Part shown: in pieces, positions 59,601-64,000 of the stretch | Layout: each line of letters begins with the position of its first letter | Position numbering within the stretch: the first letter of the stretch is position 1 | Origin: Maylandia zebra | Taxonomy: Eukaryota > Chordata > Actinopteri > Cichliformes > Cichlidae | Length of the DNA: 64,000 nucleotides | NCBI RefSeq assembly: GCF_041146795.1 | Contig: NC_135170.1 | Location: forward strand, 7,287,033-7,351,032 | Direction of reading: 5' to 3' | Program-made: the position numbers and the translations under genes | Notes under the pieces: generated by a model | What the model was told of the DNA's origin: nothing | Databases searched by the model: none | What the model saw: only the letters and a program-made list of their open reading frames with translations

Positions 59601-62309
59601 TCTTAATGTTGTGGCCGACTGGTGTAACATTTTTTGCATTGTTTATTTAAAAGTAAATGTATACCAGCTAATATACGGTCTTATACCAAACACCAAATCC
59701 TCCTTAAAATACTTTTTAACCCACCTATGTACCTATCCTTCTCGTCGTGCTCTCCTCCCACAACGACCTTGCCCTTGGTCCTGTTGAGCAGTCCCATCAG
59801 ACGAGTCCAGTGTTTAGGTGTTACAATGCGTGACATATCGGGGCTCTTCTGAATGTCACTGCCGTAGAAGTCCTCCAGGACCTGGCGCAACGCAGGCACA
59901 AGGGCATCACAAGTGGCTTTCGAGCACAGAACATAATCCGGTGCCACACAGCTCTGGCCAGCATTGAAAAACTTGGACCACACCAAGCGGTGAGCAGCAG
60001 CAGTGGCATTCACCCGACCATATATTAAGCAGGGGCACTTGCCTCCCAGCTCCAAGGTCACTGGGGTCAGGTGGACTGCAGCAGCCTGGAGGACAACGCG
60101 TGCCACAGCCTGAGAACCTAACAAAGACGGGTGAAGACTCAGTTCCCAGAACAGAAAAGGATAATCTACATTTCAGTCTTACTAAGCCAACCAGGGAAAA
60201 GAGGAGAGAATTGTGTGTCACTTTACTATTGACATGCTGTATTAGACAGTTCATAATTAACTCATAATCATCTAAACCTCTAAACAGTACAGTGAAGCTT
60301 TGGCTATGTAAAATTCCTGACATCTGATGCATACCTGTGTGCTCTGAGGTTTTTACCTGTGTAGAAAATGTGGTCAAATCGATTCTTCAGAAGGGCTTGG
60401 GTCTCCTTTGCTCCACCGCGAACAACTGCATAACAGTCCTGTCAACAGTCATATCGTCACTGTCACGTTCACTGTGCCCATCTCTATTCATAACAATTGT
60501 GAAAAACTCATTTGTCTGTTACTTCTGGTTGATATTATCAGTTATTTCACCTTAGACAGATATTTGGGGATGAGCTCCGTTATCAGATTGTCTGTGGCGG
60601 CGCTGACTTCGGAGGGCTTGATGACCACACAGTTTCCTAATCAAAGACATCAACAACAGGCAGCATGTAAAGGCACGTGAAGTCTATAAAATCATTCAAG
60701 GTGGACTCTAGGACTCGTTGCCATATTTGCAAATTCTGTCAGCTCACTTTAAAACTTTCGCTCTTACTTTTAGAAATATTACCAAGTTGAGTTCCACTGT
60801 GTCTATGAACTGTTAGTCATCCCTTTATTTCATCACATTTGAATTATTGAACTTCAAAACATCCCTAAGACGTCTGCAGATTGTTCAGCGCGCTCCTGTG
60901 AGGTATTCACATGTCACACCACCACGCCCCTCCCAGTTACATTTTTCCTGAGCTAGCATTAAATCTCTGAAGTCACCTCACTCAAGGTACCTGTGATTAC
61001 ATTATTGTCATCAATTTTAATGTTGCCTTCAGGATTTAGTTTTGCTAAAAGCGTGTTTGTGGAACTACCTGCAGCAATGGCTCCAATCAAGGGTACGATG
61101 AGAAGTTGCATGGGGTAGTTCCATGGCCCGATGATCAACACAACTCCTAAAGGTTCCCTCCGTACAAAACATTCATCAAGCTTTGTGGCCTGAACAACAG
61201 AAAACATTACAAAATAAATTATGCAGCAAGAAAAGGCTTTTCAAAATGCAGGACATGCATAGATATATGAAGATATTCTGGATTGCTGTCAGTAAATGCT
61301 AGACATATACATTTTATAAATTTAACATTAAAAACAGTCTGAAAACTATATGTGCCAATGAGGCACTGGCCATAAATTTCATCTTGCAAAAAATAGAAAG
61401 CGCAGCACACGTCGTATTTCAGTCTGTGCTCTTTGTTTAACAGTGATTTCCTAATAAATACGTTCAGAGTGGAGTTGCTACATTCATTCTCATCATTCTG
61501 CAGTGGTGAATTTCCTTTGGCACTGCCTGAAATCTCTCTGGGAGGTGCCAGGGATTTCTCTCTGCAGGAAAAAGACTGCGAGGACACAAGAGGTTCAACT
61601 TGTTTGACATGAGGAGTATTACTTGGGCCATGAAAACAGTTGTGTAACGTTTCCTTTTTTGTTTTATTTGGTCGCACACACACTATTAATAAGTCTTTTT
61701 TTTTTTAAACTTACCAAGTTTTTGCTCACATACTCCGGCTGCATCCAGCTTGTGAGGTTACTGAGGGCGCAATGGAGCTCGTTCATCACTATTTCAACCT
61801 CAGACAGGATAGCCTCAAATTTTGGCTATTGTGCAACGACAGCAACAACAGCAAGACAATTAGTGCTTATTTAAGAACAGCAGACAACAATGAATAATCT
61901 ACTAATAAAACCATTGGATTTATCGATTAAATTCACTAAACTATTCTCACTTTAATGTTTTTTAAAGGAGATGTTAACCACTTCCGTACAGTTGTATTAC
62001 GGGCTTTAAAACAAATTGTCATGATTGCAAAATCATCATGACAGCAAGACAAACAAAAGCCTGAGGCTTTAGTTGCGTAATTATGTGTTGGAGAATTACA
62101 GTCATGTGTTCATGCTTTGTGTGGAACACGTGAGCACAGTCCTGTACCTTTGTGAGGTCTTTGTGCAGCGCATTTACAATCTGCTCCTCGTTGTCTTTGA
62201 TCATGGACATTAGGTTGGTCAGCTGTGTCCTGCGAAACTTCTCCGGTATTGTAACACGCGATTCAAACGCTGTGCGCAGCCTTTCCAAAACCTGACTCTG
62301 GCTCTCCAT
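56664..62309 (-). CDS. aldh3b1: Aldehyde dehydrogenase family 3 member B1-like
   Basis: ALDH3B enzymes oxidise medium- and long-chain lipid aldehydes with NAD(P)+ while attached to membranes by a prenyl group. Nine coding exons were traced, 5' to 3': 62148-62309, 61715-61825, 61069-61189, 60551-60636, 60357-60438, 59725-60117, 57120-57286, 56930-57029 and 56664-56848. They give 468 aa, the same length as human ALDH3B1. The catalytic set is complete: N115 in GPWNYP, E210 in TLELGGK and nucleophile C244 in [34 protein letters not shown] and LPFGGVGNSG also fit. The C-terminus is the CAAX box CSIM, which separates it from ALDH3A1 (no CAAX) and ALDH3A2 (membrane helix). The ATG at 62309 follows an acceptor-like tract ending GTGAAG, so an upstream non-coding exon is likely. 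Confidence 0.93.
57972..58862 (+). mobile_element. Tc1-like transposon relic in the ALDH3B intron
   Basis: A Tc1-type transposase can be followed on the plus strand, opposite to the host gene: ATGGGTCGCTCTCATGAGCT, GATAGGATGCCACCTTTGCA, TGGTGGAGGGGGAATTATGG (KFGGGGIMV region), GATGGCCCCTTCCTGTTACA and CCTGACCTCAACCCAAAAGA (SPDLNPxEH motif of the DD34E domain). Internal deletions and frame breaks show that it is dead. Confidence 0.8.
59216..59627 (+). mobile_element. Second Tc1/mariner-like relic in the same intron
   Basis: The plus-strand translation contains [13 protein letters not shown], an eroded form of the PDLNPIEHLW motif, and ends in [12 protein letters not shown], close to the ALAAKGGPTQY end of a fish Tc1/mariner-type transposase family. 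A terminal AATGTTGTGGCCGACTGGTG follows. It is a different family from the neighbour at 57972. Confidence 0.65.
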
Positions 62310-62858
62310 TTTTTCAAGCTTCACAAAAAGAAAAGAAAGAAAAGAAGGATTGTTTTCCCTAGAAGCTGTAACGGGCAGATACTTTGTGAAAGGTGGACAT
62401 TAACTTCTCACATCTTCAACTCAGTGCACGTCGATTACTTATTCCTACTCAGAAATGTTAAACGTCATGAGAAACGTTACAAAAACTGTATTAGGTAAAT
62501 GATGAATTATACCAAATGTATGTGTATAAAATCTGCATTTTAAAAAGCAAACCACTGCACAGCTCTTTACATACCGCTCCTGTCAGTCTTCTGATGGAAT
62601 AGTTGGCAACGATATTTCAATTTGTGTAATTACTCTGACAGCGTTTGCATGGTCACTGTTGTGACAGCCTGTAATAACGGCAGATGACTCATTTGAAAAA
62701 GGGATTATGGAACCCGGTGAGTAACGTGAGCTGCACATTTCCTCATCCCAGTAAGTCTAGTTTGGAAAACGCCGAACAAGACCAGCGAGTCTGAGAAATT
62801 ACTGCCACACACAGCTTTTAAATCCACTATTTATGGATTTCGCAACATTTCACAGGGG

Positions 62859-63139
62859 CAGTAGCGGTTTTTGATAGGGGCGACACAGGCGGTGGGGGGG
62901 GGGGGGGGGGGGGGGCATCGTGGTGGGGGGCGCCATCAGGGGCATGGGGGAAAAAAATAAATAAAAAAAATTGCTGGTACTCATGCTGCCCCGACATCAT
63001 GCCAGCGCATATTGGGAACGGCATAGGCACCAATCAGTTTTCTATCGCCCATTTGCTGGGAGTAAGGGCGCCCTTCGTTTGCAAGGTGCGCCAGAGGGAG
63101 TGTTCGCCCAGGGCGCAAAAACAGCTAGGACCGCCACTG
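62859..63139. mobile_element. hAT-like MITE with target duplication and a G tract
   Basis: The ends CAGTAGCGG and CCGCCACTG are inverted repeats with one mismatch. The eight bases outside are CACAGGGG on the left (62851-62858) and CACAGCGG on the right (63140-63147), a 7/8 match to an 8-bp target duplication. An uninterrupted run of 22 G lies at 62894-62915. The interior is non-coding. The insertion is upstream of the ALDH3B start codon. Confidence 0.8.
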
Positions 63140-64000
63140 CACAGCGGATATATCAAATATTTGTGTGGCGAAATGACCGGAACACTGATTTTGCGGAATG
63201 GGGAAGAAATACTAACTGTGACATTTCCAACGGACATTCGCACGCTACTGTAGACAATGGCACGCGGACGTTAACTGATAAGTGCAGTCAAACAGCACAG
63301 AAACGATGAATTATCAAACAAATTGTTTTTAACATAATTATTACAGCCTGGCAGATTTCCCACGCGGGATTTGGATGCCTATAAGTGCATTCGTACGCTA
63401 GCTGTTTGTGGTTAGGGCGAAAAAAGCTTTATCGTGGGAAGTAATTCCCGGGAGAGATGAACAATAGGTTCCAGTGTAACCATTTCTTTCAGTGTGGGAG
63501 TCAGGATTTTCTCACGATGGTTTAAACTGCTCTAACATTCATTTGCGTGAAGTAGCTAGCATTTTGCAAACAGCAGAAATAAAGCGAAGATATTGCTGTG
63601 TTTAGCCTACCTGCTACTGGGCTTATCGTCTGTCCAACTGGCAGACCTGCGAGCAGACACCGTGCCGACAAAATGCTGAAGACCGTTGACGTTTCCGGGC
63701 TTCACTCCTTTTTTCGGAAGTACAGACACCGGGTTTCTTTGGGAGGGGAAACACTTTTGGTCGAGCTAGAAAAACTAGCCTTAAAACTTGTCAAGCGGCA
63801 AAGGTGGCTGTTTTTAGTATACATTTCCGTGTGCGAAGCATTGACTGTAAGCGAGTTAAGTGTCGCAGTTATTTGGCTCAGTGGTCCCCGCGGAGGGTTA
63901 CATTTGACGTTTTTACGGGTACAGCAGTTATTCCTGTTTTAGCGTGAATAAGACAAACTCCCGTTTAAACCTTATTTACCAAAGCCAGCCTTATGTGCCC
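63140..64000. other. Upstream region of the ALDH3B gene, possible 5' UTR exon
   Basis: On the minus strand AGCAG/gtaggc near 63,608 is a fair splice donor, so a non-coding first exon of the dehydrogenase gene may lie at about 63,609-63,720. On the plus strand a frame of 114 codons (63598-63942) contains MLKTVDVSGLHSFFRK and VSLGGETLLVELEKLALKLV. I do not recognise it. It could equally be the first exon of a neighbouring gene that leaves the window, or chance. Confidence 0.3.

Noticed and set aside
61219-61683. A 154-codon minus-strand frame between ALDH3B exons 2 and 3
   Set aside because: It lies wholly in an intron, has no domain, and the flanking exons splice cleanly without it.

Overview
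The window is nuclear DNA of a ray-finned fish. It holds five intron-containing protein genes with vertebrate exon structure, separated by AT-rich sequence and many decayed transposons of teleost families (L2 and RTE LINEs, Tc1/mariner, PIF/Harbinger, hAT and piggyBac-like MITEs, tRNA-derived SINE-like copies). A percomorph such as a cichlid fits, but I cannot fix the species. There is no sign of bacterial genes, CRISPR arrays or operons.

Layout. From 1 to about 5,640 there is a stack of mobile elements: the 3' end of a Gypsy-like LTR retrotransposon fossil with its LTR, a mariner fragment, a Harbinger transposon, and an L2-clade LINE with a long open reverse-transcriptase frame. From 5,640 to 11,660 I see no gene, only a microsatellite and two SINE-like copies. 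TIMM29 (minus, 11,661-12,754) and YIPF2 (plus, 14,389-17,495) are head to head. A repeat-rich gap with RTE relics follows. CARM1 (minus, 26,895-41,036) has all 16 coding exons. Next come a small G-protein gamma subunit gene of the gamma-5/gamma-10 type (minus, 43,970-45,850), mitochondrial CLPP (plus, 48,325-53,874), and a class 3B aldehyde dehydrogenase (minus, 56,664-62,309). The last 1.7 kb holds a hAT-like MITE and perhaps the 5' untranslated exon of the dehydrogenase gene.

For every gene I traced exons by hand at GT/AG junctions. Each spliced frame closes exactly: 234 aa TIMM29, 305 aa YIPF2, 581 aa CARM1, 72 aa G-gamma, 273 aa CLPP and 468 aa ALDH3B. The block CARM1 - YIPF2 (opposite strand) - TIMM29 has, from memory, the same order and orientation as on human chromosome 19p13.2, which supports orthology. 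The genes do not form one pathway: two are mitochondrial (TIMM29 in inner-membrane import, CLPP in matrix proteolysis), YIPF2 is a Golgi membrane protein, CARM1 a nuclear arginine methyltransferase, G-gamma a membrane signalling subunit, and ALDH3B a lipid-anchored aldehyde detoxifier.

No convincing new biological system was found. The points most worth a second look are: an 81-nt ALDH3B intron that can be read through in frame, a CAAX box differing from the mammalian one, a SINE-like copy touching a CARM1 splice donor, several perfect hairpins, an exact 31-bp repeat on both sides of the CLPP 3' half, and an unexplained exon-like open stretch in CARM1 intron 1.
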